DNA of 64,000 bases, from contig CALMBW010000020.1 of the NCBI GenBank assembly GCA_937863385.1, forward strand, positions 248,001 to 312,000, given 5' to 3'. Of this stretch, positions 33,078 through 41,731 are shown one piece after another (the stretch's first letter is position 1; each line of letters opens with the position of its first letter). Below the pieces are notes generated by a model. It did no database searches and was not told the DNA's origin. It saw nothing but the letters and a program-made list of their open reading frames with translations. This stretch comes from an uncultured Actinomycetes bacterium (GTDB taxonomy: Bacteria; Actinomycetota; CADDZG01; WHSQ01). A program made the translations under genes and the position numbers.

Positions 33078-33998
33078 CTAATCCTGCGTGTAGCGGTCGG
33101 GGTCTGCATAGATCCCGGTTCGCTGCTTGTGGATCTGCATCAACAGGTCGTTGAGCAGCGACGAGGCACCGATCCGGAACATGTCCGGGTCGAGCCAGTC
33201 ATCACCCAACGTCTCGTTCACGATAACGAGGTATCGGATCGCATCCTTGGAACTGCGGATGCCTCCGGCTACCTTGAGGCCTACCTTCCTGCCCGTCTCG
33301 TGCTGGAAATCCCTGATCGCTTCGGCCATGACGAGACAGAACGGCAAGGTCGAGGCCGGGCTGATCTTGCCCGTCGAGGTCTTGATCACATCGGCCCCTG
33401 CGGCCATAGCGATGAGCGATGCCCGGCGCACGCGATCGTAGGTGGCAAGCTCGCCCGCCTCGATGATCACTTTCAGATGCACATCCCCGCAGGCCTCTTT
33501 CGCGACCACCACCTCGTCGAAGATGGCTTGCTCGTCGCCTGCGAGAAGGGCACCGCGGGAGATCACGTTGTCGATCTCGTCTGCTCCATCCGCTATAGCT
33601 CTGCGGATCTCCTCGACCCGCAGGTCTGCAGCCATCTGGCCGGAGGGGAACCCGGTCGCGACGCTCGCTACCTTCACCGAGCTTCCCTTCACGGCTTCCT
33701 TCGCCACTGACACCAGCCGGGGATAGACACAAACCGCTGCGACGCTAGGGATGGTCGGATCACCGGGATCGGGACGTATCGCCTTGCTCGCCATCTGGCG
33801 CACCTTGCCGGGAGTGTCTTGGCCCTCGAGCGTTGTTAGATCGATGCACCTGACCGCCAGGTCCAACGCCCACAACTTGGAGTCTTTCTTGATCGAGCGT
33901 TTGCTGAGGGCCGCAGCTCGCTCTTCAGCACCGACCTTGTCGACCGACCCACCGATACGTTCGACGAGCTCCATCGACAACGCTTCTGTCATCGCCAC
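33078..33998 (-). CDS. deoC: Deoxyribose-phosphate aldolase
   Basis: The 306-residue protein carries the class I aldolase core: VASVATGFPSG, DEIDNVISRGALL, LKVIIEAGEL, and VIKTSTGK with the Schiff-base Lys, then KVAGGIRSSKDA. It is longer than the ~220-260-residue enzymes because of N- and C-terminal extensions. It splits deoxyribose-5-phosphate into glyceraldehyde-3-phosphate and acetaldehyde. GTG at 33998 lies 7 nt after AGGAGGGG. It opens the operon with the two ALDH-type genes. A phosphopentomutase, needed to link the phosphorylases to this step, is not in the window. Confidence 0.93.
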   Translation of the reverse strand: MAMTEALSMELVERIGGSVDKVGAEERAAALSKRSIKKDSKLWALDLAVRCIDLTTLEGQDTPGKVRQMASKAIRPDPGDPTIPSVAAVCVYPRLVSVAKEAVKGSSVKVASVATGFPSGQMAADLRVEEIRRAIADGADEIDNVISRGALLAGDEQAIFDEVVVAKEACGDVHLKVIIEAGELATYDRVRRASLIAMAAGADVIKTSTGKISPASTLPFCLVMAEAIRDFQHETGRKVGLKVAGGIRSSKDAIRYLVIVNETLGDDWLDPDMFRIGASSLLNDLLMQIHKQRTGIYADPDRYTQD

Positions 33999-34039
33999 GC
34001 GGCGACCCCTCCTCTATCTACGACTGGTACTGCTGATGC

Positions 34040-35188
34040 TTAGTGGTGGTGTCCATGACCATGGTCGTGACCGCCACCCATCGTCATCAAGGGCAGCTCG
34101 ATGCGTTTGGACGCCTTGGGTCGGGGCGGGAGCAGGTTCGTGATCTCCTTGGCGGCTTCGTCGAGTGCTTGCGCCACCTCGGTATCGGAGTGCTGTAGCA
34201 CGATCGGCGCACCGACATCTGCGAGTTCGCGCAGCTTGGGATCGATGGGGATCTGACCCAGCAGAGGCACGTTCAGGTTGTCGGCCAAACTCTGTCCTCC
34301 GCCACTTCCGAAGATGTCGTAAGCCTTGCCATCATCGCCGCGGAAGAAACTCATGTTCTCGATGACACCAATGACCTTGAGTCCGGTCTTCTCGGCCATG
34401 AAGCCGGCACGCTGCGCGACCTTCTCGGCGGCCGCTTGCGGTGTCGTTACAACGACCATCGAAGCGCCGGGAAGGAACTGCGCGATCGATATCGCCACAT
34501 CGCCGGTTCCCGGAGGGAGATCGATCAGAAGATAGTCGGGTTCGTCCCAGTGAACGTCGTTGAGGAACTGCTGCAAAGCCTTGTGCAACATCGGCCCCCG
34601 CCACACGACCGGATTGTCCTCGGTGGTGAACAGACCGATCGACACGATCTTCACCCCGAACATCTCGGGCGGAATGATCATGTCCTCGACGACGGTAGGG
34701 CGTTCGTGTACCCCGAGCATGCGCGGGATCGAGAAGCCCCAAACGTCCGCGTCCAGGAGGCCAACCTTGTAACCCTGCTTGGCGAGACTGGCTGCGAGGT
34801 TAACGGTCGTCGTGGACTTGCCCACGCCACCCTTACCGGAACCAACCGCGATCACCTGAGTGGAAGAGTCGCTGCGGGCGAAGGGGGCCGGCGCTACTTG
34901 GCGGAGGTTTCCGACCAATGCCTGGCGCTCTTCCTCGGTCATCGAGGTGAGCTGCACATCGACCTCGGTGATCTCGGGATAGGTCTCTTTCAGCTTCGCC
35001 GGAATGACCTGATGGAAGTAGTCCTTGAGGGGGCAGCCCGGGATCGTGAGCGCCACCAACACCCCAACCCGGGTCCCCTCGATGGCGATATTGCGAACCA
35101 TGTTGAGCTCGTTGAGCCCGCGATGCAGCTCGGGGTCCTGGATCTCGCCCAGTACTTGAGAGACCTGCTCCTCGGTCGGCATCGGCAT
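34040..35188 (-). CDS. mrp: Mrp/NBP35-type P-loop ATPase with N-terminal MIP18 domain
   Basis: Residues 1-90 are a MIP18/DUF59 domain (QDPELHRGLNELNMV). The ATPase follows, with the deviant Walker A GSGKGGVGKSTT near 117-128. These proteins carry iron-sulfur clusters to apoproteins. The usual CxxC pair after ENMS is missing: the segment reads ENMSFFRGDDGKAYD, so cluster binding, if any, must use other ligands. The C-terminus ends in a Gly/His-rich tail (HDHGHGHHH) that could bind metal. Length is 382 residues. The gene appears monocistronic. Confidence 0.85.
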   Translation of the reverse strand: MPMPTEEQVSQVLGEIQDPELHRGLNELNMVRNIAIEGTRVGVLVALTIPGCPLKDYFHQVIPAKLKETYPEITEVDVQLTSMTEEERQALVGNLRQVAPAPFARSDSSTQVIAVGSGKGGVGKSTTTVNLAASLAKQGYKVGLLDADVWGFSIPRMLGVHERPTVVEDMIIPPEMFGVKIVSIGLFTTEDNPVVWRGPMLHKALQQFLNDVHWDEPDYLLIDLPPGTGDVAISIAQFLPGASMVVVTTPQAAAEKVAQRAGFMAEKTGLKVIGVIENMSFFRGDDGKAYDIFGSGGGQSLADNLNVPLLGQIPIDPKLRELADVGAPIVLQHSDTEVAQALDEAAKEITNLLPPRPKASKRIELPLMTMGGGHDHGHGHHH

Positions 35189-35311
35189 GGAAAGAACCTC
35201 TCCTATCGTGGTCTAGAGGATGGGCAGCCACCTCGCCTGCCACTTAGCCCCAAGCCTAAAGGAACCCCACCTATTCCCCCACCACACCTTGCGCCCGGGA
35301 TTCGGCCCAGG

Positions 35312-36220
35312 CTAGCTGAGTAGTTCTAGGGCGTGGGGGATGTGGGTGAGGCGGGCTTCGGTCCAGTTGCCTAGGTAGTCGCCGTCTACCTGGACGGGTT
35401 TGGGGATGGTGGCGGTCCAGGTGATGTCGCCGACGTCGTGCCAGTAACGGTTGTGCTTCCAGTGCGCGTGACCGGCCTTCTGGGTGAAGACCGAGCGAAC
35501 GACCCGCGGGATGGTCGCGGTGCGGATGCGTCCGAACACCAACATGTCGAGGCGCTTGTCGAGTCTGGCATCCGGGCATGCGTTGAAAGGCCACTTCTTG
35601 AAGTAGGTGAAGGGCCACGCGTTCTGACATATGCCAAGGACCCCTTTGAACTCCTCGTCACCGACCTTGACGGTCAGCCACGGCTCGCTACCCCGGTATT
35701 CGGTCGAGCCCGCAGCCAGCGCGTGCTTCAAGAACACCCAGTCGCTTTTGTGGCCGGTACGTGCTTGTTGTTCTTCGACCCGGCGCACGACTTCAGCATC
35801 CAAACCGATGCCCGCAGAGAACAAGAAGTAGCGCTCGTTGATCTGACCCACCCCGATGCGGCGCTGAGTGTCTCTTCTGAGATGTTGAGAGACGTACGAG
35901 GTGGCTTCAACCGGATCGGTGGGCATGCCCAGCGAGCGCGCCATCACGTTGGTGGAGCCTCCCGGCAGGATGCCCAGAGCGACATCCGTTCCCACCAGCG
36001 GCTGGGCTACCTCGTTGATGGTGCCGTCACCGCCGAAAGCCAGGACGGCATCGAAGCCGCGGTCAACGGCTTCGGCCGATAACTCGATGGCGTGATCGCG
36101 CCGGGTGGTTTCGTGAGCTTCGAGCTTGAAGTCGGCCTGGAGAGCACGAACGATCACGTCGCGGGTCCGAGACGAAACCGAACCGGCGCGGGGATTGGCT
36201 ATCAGCATGACGGTCTTCAC
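35312..36220 (-). CDS. Diacylglycerol kinase-family lipid kinase
   Basis: The 302-residue protein has the DAGK catalytic signature LAFGGDGTINEVAQPL and a preceding NPRAGSVSS nucleotide-binding segment. LGILPGGSTNVMARSLG is the second conserved block. Bacterial members phosphorylate diacylglycerol or related lipids; sphingosine-kinase-like substrates are also possible. TAGCAT lies 8 nt before the GTG start, consistent with a leaderless transcript. It is alone on its strand. Confidence 0.88.
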   Translation of the reverse strand: MKTVMLIANPRAGSVSSRTRDVIVRALQADFKLEAHETTRRDHAIELSAEAVDRGFDAVLAFGGDGTINEVAQPLVGTDVALGILPGGSTNVMARSLGMPTDPVEATSYVSQHLRRDTQRRIGVGQINERYFLFSAGIGLDAEVVRRVEEQQARTGHKSDWVFLKHALAAGSTEYRGSEPWLTVKVGDEEFKGVLGICQNAWPFTYFKKWPFNACPDARLDKRLDMLVFGRIRTATIPRVVRSVFTQKAGHAHWKHNRYWHDVGDITWTATIPKPVQVDGDYLGNWTEARLTHIPHALELLS

Positions 36221-36268
36221 GGCCGGTCATGCTACAGGCGCTGCAGGAGACTCGCAGGGGGGAAAGCG

Positions 36269-36874
36269 CTAGGCGACGAGAGCGATGAAAGCTGCAACCA
36301 CCCGAGCGTCGAAGCGGGCTCCGGCCTCGGTCGAGATGTAGCGGATGGCCGAATCCTTGGTGAGCGCCGCCCGGTAAGGGCGGTCGGTGGTCAGTGCGTC
36401 GTAGGTGTCGGCCACGGCGAAGACCCTTGCTGCGAGTGGGATGTCGGTGCCCTCGAGTCCCTCCGGGTACCCGGTGCCGTCCCATCGCTCGTGGTGATAC
36501 GAGATCACGTCGAGGGTGTTCTGGCTGAAGCCGATCGGTTCAACGATCTGCACGCCCATGCGGGGGTGCTCTTTCATCAATCCCCACTCGATCTCGGTGA
36601 GCTCGCCGGGCTTGGTCAGGATCGAATCGGGGACGCCGATCTTGCCGACGTCGTGAAGCAAGAAGCCATGGCCGACGTCATCGCATAGCGAGAGTTCGTA
36701 GTCGATCTGCTCGAGGCAAGCGCTTGCCAGCAGTGCCGAGCGGTAGAGATGCTGGCCGGTGTGGCTGTCCTTGATCTCGACGGCACAAGCAAGTGCCTCG
36801 ACGATGCGACCGAGATCCTTGACGTCATCGCGCTCGACGCGAAGTTCTCCCAGAAGTGCCCCGTTCATTGCCAT
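36269..36874 (-). CDS. HD-GYP domain protein (c-di-GMP phosphodiesterase-like)
   Basis: The 201 residues are almost entirely an HD-GYP domain: HTGQHLYRS supplies the first His, LHDVGKIGVP is the HD motif, then HHERWDGTGYPEGL contains the GYP signature, and ADTYDALTTDRPYR follows. All metal-binding residues expected for c-di-GMP hydrolysis are present. There is no sensor domain. The ATG has a G-rich sequence upstream (GGGGGCAAGCAG). The ~195-bp divergent region upstream holds short dyads but no riboswitch I can name. Confidence 0.85.
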   Translation of the reverse strand: MAMNGALLGELRVERDDVKDLGRIVEALACAVEIKDSHTGQHLYRSALLASACLEQIDYELSLCDDVGHGFLLHDVGKIGVPDSILTKPGELTEIEWGLMKEHPRMGVQIVEPIGFSQNTLDVISYHHERWDGTGYPEGLEGTDIPLAARVFAVADTYDALTTDRPYRAALTKDSAIRYISTEAGARFDARVVAAFIALVA

Positions 36875-37070
36875 CTGCTTGCCCCCAAGCCGGATGCCGT
36901 TGTGTGAAGGTCATGAAACATCTAAGCGAGCACCCTGTGACCCGGCAGACGTCGGGAACCTAAGGGACCGCTCCGGTTAGCCCGGATTGACTAGTCCTTG
37001 TGACCCACTTTCCACTCTAGCCTTTCAAGCACAACGGCACCGCGGGGCGCCGTTGGCTATCCTCCAGGCC

Positions 37071-37562
37071 ATGGAGTTCAAGGTGGCCCACGAGTTCGAT
37101 GCAGAGGTCGACGCGGTTGCTGCGGCGATGTTGGACCTGGACTTCCAGAAGACCCTCGATGGGGTGGGGCACCTTGCCGAACGGCGTGTGCTGGAGCAAA
37201 CCGACAAGGGCGGCAAGACCCTGCGCCGTTCTCGGTGTGTGCTGGACATCAAGATCGACGGCACGGCCAAGAAGTTCATCGGCGACGGAGACCCAGCCTG
37301 GGTCGAGGTTGCCGAGTGGGATCCCATCAAGCTCGCTTGGACCTGGCACATCGAGCCCGAGGTCGCCGGGGATCTCCTAGAAGCGGCAGGCCGCACGGAG
37401 TTGATCGCCACCGACCGGGGCACCACGATCCGAACCGTGGAAGGCAAGGTCAAGGTCAAGGTCCCCTTCTACGGGGGCAAGGTCGAAGGCTGGATCGTGG
37501 ACGGGCTGGAAAGCTCGTACGACGAAGAGGCCGAGTTGCTCGCCGACTGGCTGGCCTCCTAG
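37071..37562 (+). CDS. DUF2505-like SRPBCC-fold protein
   Basis: Start ATG at 37071 has TATCCT 7 nt upstream (leaderless); the longer upstream frame is not supported. The 163-residue product (KVAHEFDAEVDAVAAAMLD, then RRSRCVLDIKIDG and GGKVEGWIVDGL) matches DUF2505, a START/SRPBCC-type family frequent in Actinomycetota that likely binds a hydrophobic ligand. No ligand is known. Confidence 0.75.
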   Translation: MEFKVAHEFDAEVDAVAAAMLDLDFQKTLDGVGHLAERRVLEQTDKGGKTLRRSRCVLDIKIDGTAKKFIGDGDPAWVEVAEWDPIKLAWTWHIEPEVAGDLLEAAGRTELIATDRGTTIRTVEGKVKVKVPFYGGKVEGWIVDGLESSYDEEAELLADWLAS

Positions 37563-37643
37563 CGCCCCCGTCCCTGCTCCAGCATCCCCCGTTGTCCCGG
37601 CGGTTCGACAGGAGATGCGATCCGCACGGCGAAACCTAGGGCT

Positions 37644-38120
37644 ATGAGGAAACTGATCATCGCCACCACCATCGCTGCCCTCGCCGTTCTCCCTGCAGCA
37701 GAGGGATTCGCCAAGAAGAAGGCTGCCAAGCTTCAGACCGTCGAAGGCACCATCGAGGTGCCTCAGCCCTACGCCGCGGACGGGTCTTGCATCTACCGCA
37801 CCCACCGCACGGCCTACATCGCTGCGGGCGAGTCAAGCAACGGGGGCTTCGGTTGGGTATTCGAGGTCGATCCGGCCACCGTCAACAAGCCCTTCAAGCT
37901 CGAAGTGGCCGGCGGCGCCGGGATGGACATCAGCTTCTACATGGACATGGGCGATCCGACCGATCCGACCACTGCCCCTGCCAACACGGGCTTCGAAACA
38001 CCCGGGCCCGGTGGCGAATCGGGCATCGTGCCGGACGGGTACAAGTACGGCTTCGTGTGCATGACCGAGGGTGCCAACGCCGGTTTCACCTACACCGCCG
38101 GCAAGGGCGTCAAGCCCTAA
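37644..38120 (+). CDS. Secreted hypothetical protein
   Basis: The 158-residue product has a Sec signal ([19 protein letters not shown] then EGFAKKK) followed by a beta-rich domain with few charged clusters, several Gly/Pro turns and two cysteines far apart that could form a disulfide. I do not recognise a family; the composition suggests a beta-sandwich, perhaps of the PPC type. A strong hairpin follows the stop. Confidence 0.7.
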   Translation: MRKLIIATTIAALAVLPAAEGFAKKKAAKLQTVEGTIEVPQPYAADGSCIYRTHRTAYIAAGESSNGGFGWVFEVDPATVNKPFKLEVAGGAGMDISFYMDMGDPTDPTTAPANTGFETPGPGGESGIVPDGYKYGFVCMTEGANAGFTYTAGKGVKP

Positions 38121-38131
38121 CCAACTCAACC

Positions 38132-38173
38132 GAACCTCACCGGCCTACGAGAACTACGTAGCCGGTGAGGTTC
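38132..38173 (+). terminator. Hairpin after the secreted-protein gene
   Basis: GAACCTCACCGGC (38132-38144) pairs perfectly with GCCGGTGAGGTTC (38161-38173), 13 bp around a 16-nt loop. No T-run follows directly, but the position between the stop and the glnA promoter fits a terminator or insulator. Confidence 0.55.
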
Positions 38174-38176
38174 CGC

Positions 38177-38230
38177 GTAACAAGCCTTTTACAAAGGGGA
38201 AACGGGAGGGAAACCCCTTAGCCATAGTCT
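38177..38230 (+). promoter_or_regulatory. GlnR box and promoter of glnA
   Basis: Four pentamers lie exactly 6 nt apart: GTAAC (38177-38181), TTTAC (38188-38192), GAAAC (38199-38203) and GAAAC (38210-38214). The published GlnR consensus is gTnAc-n6-GaAAc repeated twice with the same 11-bp period. The -10 hexamer TAGTCT (38225-38230) starts 10 nt after the last pentamer, so GlnR would sit over the -35 region. A glnR gene is present at 55.8 kb. Confidence 0.75.
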
Positions 38231-38286
38231 GTCCCCCATATGGGCACATCGACGTGCCCGCTCTTTCAACCCGAAGAGGAGGAGAC

Positions 38287-39711
38287 GTGGCAGCAAGTCC
38301 TTCCGACGTGCTCAAGCTGGGGCAACAGAACAATGCCCAGTTCGTCGACATCAGATTCTCGGATCTCCCCGGCCTCATGCAGCACTTCTCGATGCCGTTC
38401 GAAGAGTTCACCGAAGACGTATTCGAAGAGGGTCTTGGTTTCGACGGGTCATCGATCCGTGGTTTCCAGGAGATCCAAGAGTCGGACATGATCCTGGTTC
38501 CGGATCCCGAGACCGCAGTGATGGATCCGTTCCGTCAGCACCCCACGCTGATCATCCATGCGTACGTCAAAGACCCGATCACCGGCGAGTTCTACACGCG
38601 CGACCCGCGCTATATCGCTAGGAAAGCTCAGGACTACCTGCAGGGCACGGGCATCGCGGACGTCGCCTATTTCGGACCCGAGGCCGAGTTCTACATCTTC
38701 GACTCGATCCGGTTCGATCAGAATCAGCACTCGAGCTACCACTACATCGACGCCGTCGAGGGCGTGTGGAACTCGGGCCGCGATGAGGACGGTGGGAACA
38801 AGGGTTACAAGCCTCGCTACAAAGAAGGGTATTTCCCCGTTCCTCCGATGGATCACTATCAGGATCTCCGAAGCGAGATGGTTGTCACCTTGCGTGACCT
38901 AGGCATCCCGGTCGAGGTTCACCACCACGAGGTGGGTACGGCGGGTCAGAGCGAGATCGACATGGGCTTCGGTCCGTTGCTCGAGATGGCCGACCGTCTG
39001 ATGCTCTACAAGTACGTGGTCAAGAATGTCGCGCTCAAGTACAACAAGACGGTCACGTTCATGCCCAAGCCGATCTTCCAGGACAACGGTTCCGGCATGC
39101 ACGTTCACCAGAGCATCTGGAAAGACGGCGAGACCATGATGTGGGACGAGCTCGGCTATGCGCAGCTCTCCGACAACGCTCGCTACTACATCGGTGGACT
39201 TCTCGCCCACGCGAACTCACTGCTTGCGCTGACGAACCCGACGACCAACAGCTTCAAGCGACTGGTCCCGGGTTACGAAGCGCCGGTGAACCTCGTTTAC
39301 AGCCAGCGCAACCGGTCTGCCGCGGTCCGGATCCCGGCGTACTCGAAGTCGCCCAAGGCCAAGCGTGTCGAGTTCCGCTGTCCCGACCCAAGCTGCAACC
39401 CCTACCTCGCCTTCTCGGCGATGTTGATGGCGGGCCTGGACGGGATCAAGAACAAGATCGAGCCGCCCGAGCCCATGGACAAAGACCTTTACGAGCTTCC
39501 CGCAGAGGAGCTTGCCAACGTCCCGCAGGTGGTGGACTCACTCGACAAGGCGCTCGAAGCACTCGAGGCCGATCACGATTACCTGCTCGAAGGCGGGGTC
39601 TTCACCGAAGACGTGATCACGTCGTGGTGTGACTACAAGAGAGCTCACGAGGTGGACGCCCTCCGCCTGCGTCCCCACCCGTATGAGTTCTACCTCTACT
39701 ACGACATCTAG
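38287..39711 (+). CDS. glnA: Glutamine synthetase, adenylylation-controlled type
   Basis: The GTG at 38287 follows AGGAGGAG, giving 474 residues, the normal type I length; the longer frame into the upstream region is not coding. The beta-grasp region has [15 protein letters not shown]. Catalytic segments include [29 protein letters not shown] and NRSAAVRIP. Tyr402 in [11 protein letters not shown] is at the adenylylation site, the target of GlnE (48.5 kb). The enzyme makes glutamine from glutamate, ammonia and ATP. Transcription probably responds to nitrogen through the GlnR box upstream. Confidence 0.97.
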   Translation: MAASPSDVLKLGQQNNAQFVDIRFSDLPGLMQHFSMPFEEFTEDVFEEGLGFDGSSIRGFQEIQESDMILVPDPETAVMDPFRQHPTLIIHAYVKDPITGEFYTRDPRYIARKAQDYLQGTGIADVAYFGPEAEFYIFDSIRFDQNQHSSYHYIDAVEGVWNSGRDEDGGNKGYKPRYKEGYFPVPPMDHYQDLRSEMVVTLRDLGIPVEVHHHEVGTAGQSEIDMGFGPLLEMADRLMLYKYVVKNVALKYNKTVTFMPKPIFQDNGSGMHVHQSIWKDGETMMWDELGYAQLSDNARYYIGGLLAHANSLLALTNPTTNSFKRLVPGYEAPVNLVYSQRNRSAAVRIPAYSKSPKAKRVEFRCPDPSCNPYLAFSAMLMAGLDGIKNKIEPPEPMDKDLYELPAEELANVPQVVDSLDKALEALEADHDYLLEGGVFTEDVITSWCDYKRAHEVDALRLRPHPYEFYLYYDI

Positions 39712-39758
39712 CGATTCTGCGTCGGAATACGGCTGCATAGCAACCACTCACCGACAAA

Positions 39759-39796
39759 GAAACAGGCCCCCGGATCCCCACCCGGGGGCCTGTTTC
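39759..39796 (+). terminator. Terminator of glnA
   Basis: 15-bp perfect arms, GAAACAGGCCCCCGG (39759-39773) and its complement at 39782-39796, enclose an 8-nt loop 48 bp after the glnA stop. It is a bidirectional-looking, very stable hairpin. Confidence 0.85.
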
Positions 39797-39855
39797 ACTC
39801 TGAAGTCCTAGCGCACGATCTCTTTGATGGACCTGTCGGCGATCTGAAAACCCTT

Positions 39856-39873
39856 CTGTCACCTAGGCGACAG
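39856..39873. repeat. 18-bp near-palindrome before the RTX-like gene
   Basis: CTGTCACCTAGGCGACAG has dyad symmetry with one mismatched pair and lies 74 bp upstream of the RTX-like start. It could be an operator. No known regulator consensus was recognised. Confidence 0.35.
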
Positions 39874-39946
39874 CCTCGCCAGCGCGATGGCGTCACCGTC
39901 ATCTCAGGAGATCGCAAAGGGCGATCGCCGAAACGGGAGGACGGTC

Positions 39947-41590
39947 ATGCAAGGGAAGGTTCGGGTACGGATCCGGCGACGAGGGTTGAGGTTTATCACG
40001 GCAGCTTGCCTCGTCATGAGTTTGCTAGCACCGAATGCGGTGGCAGAGGTCGGCGCTCAAAAGTGCTTCGGGAAGAAGGCGACGGTAGTTGCCAAAGCCG
40101 GACAGGAAACGAAGGGGACCAGGAAGACCGACGTAATCATTGGGACCAGGGGGTCGGACTCCATCGACGGCCGGGGTGGTAACGATCTGATCTGCGGCCG
40201 GGGTGGAGATGACGTTCTCTACGGGGGAAAGGGTAGTGACCGCCTGAATGGTGGAAGGGACTCGGGATATGGAGACACTTTCTATCCGGGACCTGGCGAT
40301 GACATCATCGATGGCGGTCCCGAAGGAAGCGGCATGGGCCTCTCGGACTTCGGCGATTGGGTGCTTTACGAGGACGCGACCGGACCCGTCCACGCCGATC
40401 TAGAAACGGGAGAAGCCACGGCGGTTGGCCTCGGATCGGACAGCCTCGCCGATATCGAGCAGGTGAGCGGGGGTCCTTACGACGACCTCTTGACCGGAAA
40501 TGAAGCTACCAACTGGCTCCTGGGTGGCAACGGGGATGACGTACTCGACGCCAATGGTGGAAACCTCGACTCGATGAATCCGGGGTTGGGGGACGACACC
40601 GTCATCGGCACACCCGGGTCACGTAACTGGGTGGGTTACGAAGACACCCCATCCGAGGGGGCAATCATCGATCTCACATCTCAAACCGTCACCGGTGTAG
40701 GCAACGACTCACTCAGTAACATCACCGATGCGGGCGGCACGCTTGGAGCCGACACCCTAATCGGCACGGACGGACCCAACTACTTGTTCGGTCAATCTGG
40801 GGACGACACGCTCAATGGCAACGGTAACGATGCGGATCTCTCCGATCCGGCCAGTTTCATCGGAGGATTCAACCTGGATGTGCTTGTTGGGGACTGCGGA
40901 TGTTTCGGGACCGGCGAAAACGAACTGGGCGACGATAGCTTCATCGGAGGGTCGGGAGTGACGATGGTCAGCTTCGTCAACTCCACCGCCCCTGCCATCA
41001 TCGACCTGTCCGAGGGCACTGCGAGCGGCGAAGGCTCGGACACGCTTACCGGTGTCAATGCAGTAGTGGGATCCGACCACGACGATCAGATCATCGGCAC
41101 CGATGGTTCCGATCTCTTCGAAGGCTCACCCGGTAATGACTCGATCAACGGTGGGGAGGGTACCGACGTAGTCATTGCCTTCCATGCCTTGGGCGGCACC
41201 GAGATCGATCTGGATGCGGGAACGATGACCGGAAAGTTCCCCGGTTTCGTTGGGGGGATGTTCGGTTTCTACGATTCCGATACAACCCTGACAAACATCG
41301 ACGATGCGTGGGGCAGCCTTGACTTCCCCGACGAAATCATCGGGGACGAGAACAACAACAAGCTCGTCGGGATGAGTGGAGACGATTCCCTCTCCGGCGC
41401 GGGAGGTGATGATCATCTCGATGGGATGGAAGGGACGGATACCGCTAATGGCGGATCCGGAACGGATACTTGCGTAGGCATCGAAGAAGCCGAGGCCTGC
41501 GAGGAAGAATCTCCATCCGTCAGCCGACAGGTAGGCAAGGCGCGGTGGATCCGTACGGCCCGAACGGGACCCCTCGTTCGCATGTACTGA
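39947..41590 (+). CDS. Secreted RTX-like calcium-binding repeat protein
   Basis: The ATG at 39947 follows GGGAGG; the frame extends 20 codons further up without a better start. The 547-residue product has a Sec signal (RRRGLRFITAACLVMSLLAPNAVA) and then hemolysin-type nonapeptide repeats: GTRGSDSIDGRGGNDLICGRGGDDVLYGG near 85-113, with further GGxGxDxL units around 195, 285 and 490-520. Between them lie longer repeats of about 75-100 residues containing a xIDLxxxxxxGxGxDxLxxI pattern. Such parallel beta-rolls bind calcium and occur in extracellular adhesins, proteases and toxins. No enzyme domain and no type I secretion genes are seen. Confidence 0.85.
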   Translation: MQGKVRVRIRRRGLRFITAACLVMSLLAPNAVAEVGAQKCFGKKATVVAKAGQETKGTRKTDVIIGTRGSDSIDGRGGNDLICGRGGDDVLYGGKGSDRLNGGRDSGYGDTFYPGPGDDIIDGGPEGSGMGLSDFGDWVLYEDATGPVHADLETGEATAVGLGSDSLADIEQVSGGPYDDLLTGNEATNWLLGGNGDDVLDANGGNLDSMNPGLGDDTVIGTPGSRNWVGYEDTPSEGAIIDLTSQTVTGVGNDSLSNITDAGGTLGADTLIGTDGPNYLFGQSGDDTLNGNGNDADLSDPASFIGGFNLDVLVGDCGCFGTGENELGDDSFIGGSGVTMVSFVNSTAPAIIDLSEGTASGEGSDTLTGVNAVVGSDHDDQIIGTDGSDLFEGSPGNDSINGGEGTDVVIAFHALGGTEIDLDAGTMTGKFPGFVGGMFGFYDSDTTLTNIDDAWGSLDFPDEIIGDENNNKLVGMSGDDSLSGAGGDDHLDGMEGTDTANGGSGTDTCVGIEEAEACEEESPSVSRQVGKARWIRTARTGPLVRMY

Positions 41591-41598
41591 TCCTCCCG

Positions 41599-41630
41599 GG
41601 AAAAGGGGGCCCTCGCAGGCCCCCTTTTCC
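41599..41630 (+). terminator. Terminator of the RTX-like gene
   Basis: Arms GGAAAAGGGGGCC (41599-41611) and GGCCCCCTTTTCC (41618-41630) form a 13-bp stem with a 6-nt loop, 8 bp after the stop, ending in TTTTCC. Confidence 0.85.
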
Positions 41631-41731
41631 AATCCACAACACGCCGATAACGGCACCCATCGGGCACTTCGCCCGAACGATTTGCCCACTACGTCCTAGA
41701 CGTCGTCCGAACAGCCTGTTTTCATCGATGC

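Noticed and set aside
36875-37070. Possible c-di-GMP riboswitch upstream of the HD-GYP gene
   Set aside because: Some dyads exist (for example around CCGGG and CCCGG), but the conserved GEMM motifs are not present on either strand.
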